Source of the DNA: an uncultured Pelagibacteraceae bacterium
GTDB taxonomy: Bacteria > Pseudomonadota > Alphaproteobacteria > Pelagibacterales > Pelagibacteraceae
Assembly (NCBI GenBank): GCA_902521355.1
Contig: CABYRT010000006.1
Location: 1 to 64,000 of the forward strand
Direction of reading: 5' to 3'
DNA length: 64,000 nt
Of the stretch, positions 62,998-64,000 are shown in pieces (within the stretch, counting starts at the first letter, position 1; each line of letters begins with the position of its first letter). The notes under the pieces were generated by a model, which was given only the letters and a program-made list of their open reading frames with translations, was not told the DNA's origin and did not search any database. The position numbers and the translations under genes were made by a program.

Positions 62998-64000
62998 TTA
63001 AATTACTAAATTTTCGTAAATATTTTCTAAGTCCTTTGTATATTTTTTTGAATCAAATAAAATTTTACTGTTTTCCTCTAGCTTTTTTTTTATACTTTGG
63101 TATTTTGATTTATTAGACGCTAGCTCACATGCTAAAGATATATATTCTTTAATATTTGTTGAAATTAATTCATTCAAGCCAATTCCATTCAGCAAGCTTC
63201 CCGCAACTCTTGACGTAAAAGAATTTCCAGCCAGTGTAATTGGCGGTACACCGCTTCTAATTGCTTCACTTGTAGTTGTATGTCCGTTGTATGGGAAAGT
63301 ATCTAAAGATAAATCCATAAGTTCAAATCTTTTCAAATGTTCATCATAGTAAACTTTTTCAGCAAAAATAATTCTTGATGCTTCAACACCTTGTCGTTTT
63401 GCTTCGTTAATTAAATTACTCGTTGCGATCTGATTATTATCCAATAACCATAAAACAGATTTTTTTGTCAATTTTAGTATACTCATCCAGGCGGTAAAGA
63501 TTTCTGGTGTTATTTTGTAACTATTATTAAAACTACCAAAAACAAAACTTTCTTCAGGTAAATTAACAGTTTTTCTAGAAAATTTTTTTTCAGATACATT
63601 TATTTTATTGGGACCAGGAAAAAAACAATTAGGCATGTTCAGTATTTTTTCAGTGTAAAATTTATAATTTTTTTTAGGAATAAGAAATTTATCACCAATT
63701 ATATAATCCATAAAATTAGTTCCCATAGTTCCAGAATATCCCACAAAACTGATTTGAACTGGTGCCACACGACTTAAATATATAGAATTCTTAGAGTCGG
63801 CTGTATGACCTGTTAAGTTTATTGCTATATTTATTTTTAAAGAGCGACTTAGTTCAACTACTTCTTCAATAGAATTGTTGTTTATATCAAAGAATTTCTT
63901 AAAATATTTTTGTATTTCAAAATGCATTTTGTCTTTGACAGGACCATGAAAAAACCCATACATTTCAAATTTAGATTTATCGTGAGATTTAAATATATCT
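62998..64000 (-). CDS. O-GlcNAc transferase-like/SPINDLY family glycosyltransferase, C-terminal part (5' end outside window)
   Basis: A partial gene: the frame continues to the window edge without a stop or a convincing start. The edge residues KSHDKSKFEMYGFFHGP match the GT41 catalytic domain entrance. Further blocks are INLTGHTADSKNSIYLSRVAPVQISFVGYSGTMG, then SFNNSYKITPEIFTAWMSIL, and the UDP-binding LDTFPYNGHTTTSEAIRSGVPPITLAG. The full protein probably has N-terminal TPR repeats. It likely glycosylates a protein or surface structure. It converges with rho, 2 bases apart. Confidence 0.88.
   Translation of the reverse strand, partial: DIFKSHDKSKFEMYGFFHGPVKDKMHFEIQKYFKKFFDINNNSIEEVVELSRSLKINIAINLTGHTADSKNSIYLSRVAPVQISFVGYSGTMGTNFMDYIIGDKFLIPKKNYKFYTEKILNMPNCFFPGPNKINVSEKKFSRKTVNLPEESFVFGSFNNSYKITPEIFTAWMSILKLTKKSVLWLLDNNQIATSNLINEAKRQGVEASRIIFAEKVYYDEHLKRFELMDLSLDTFPYNGHTTTSEAIRSGVPPITLAGNSFTSRVAGSLLNGIGLNELISTNIKEYISLACELASNKSKYQSIKKKLEENSKILFDSKKYTKDLENIYENLVI

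Overview
The window is a stretch of an extremely AT-rich, densely packed alphaproteobacterial chromosome and most probably comes from the SAR11 clade (Candidatus Pelagibacter or a close relative). The support is very small intergenic gaps, many start/stop overlaps, Lys/Asn/Ile-rich proteins, a TRAP transporter, and two conserved alphaproteobacterial blocks: purH preceded by a heparinase II/III-family gene, and the ppsR/hemE neighbourhood. The clade assignment is inference from content, not from a marker-gene alignment.

Layout. 0.1-18 kb is housekeeping: an atypical SDR, a PQQ-type sugar dehydrogenase, a beta-lactamase-fold hydrolase, the tesA/ybbA-ybbP divergent set, folD-yggT-mscS-hemD-hemC, tsaD, an EVE protein, acetyl-CoA synthetase, and a two-part sodium/solute symporter ending in a GC-rich terminator. 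18-30 kb holds rpe, heparinase-like, purH, a pterin dehydratase, two FkbM methyltransferases on either side of a tRNA-Gly(GCC), a Lon-substrate-binding protein, a UbiH-like oxygenase, ftsK, lolA, GNAT, HIT and an orphan type IV pilin. 30.4-34.2 kb is a complete TRAP transporter (P, Q, M) plus a gene of unknown function.

The accessory part is 34.2-46.1 kb. Its left half (34.2-36.5 kb) is a translationally coupled minus-strand operon: a small DNA-binding-like protein, a 52-residue protein, a PD-(D/E)XK nuclease with two CxxC pairs, and three unknown proteins. A 330-base non-coding gap with unusual dyad structure follows, then a 93-residue protein. Its right half (37.2-46.1 kb) is a multigene restriction-modification-type defence cluster. 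A C5-cytosine methyltransferase faces an operon coding for a TerB-like protein, a GHKL (MutL/MORC-like) ATPase, a Z1-domain helicase-like ATPase, a PD-(D/E)XK-motif protein and an AIPR protein. This is the most interesting system in the window. The likely logic is self-DNA marking by the methyltransferase, with an ATP-driven GHKL/Z1 machine delivering or licensing the nuclease parts against unmarked DNA.

46.2-50.9 kb is a histidine biosynthesis run (hisB, hisH, hisA, hisF, hisE) with two secreted or lipidated small proteins inserted in it. 51-59 kb contains hslVU, Smr, Tim44-like, fxsA, secB, dnaQ, coaE, SDR, aroE, maf and ppsR. The 58.95-59.23 kb gap lies between ppsR and hemE, which is where Caulobacter and Rickettsia have their chromosome origin. 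It has DnaA-box-like 9-mers and genes pointing away on both sides, so it is a strong oriC candidate. hemE-hemH-hemJ-rho follow, and the window ends inside a SPINDLY/O-GlcNAc-transferase-like gene.
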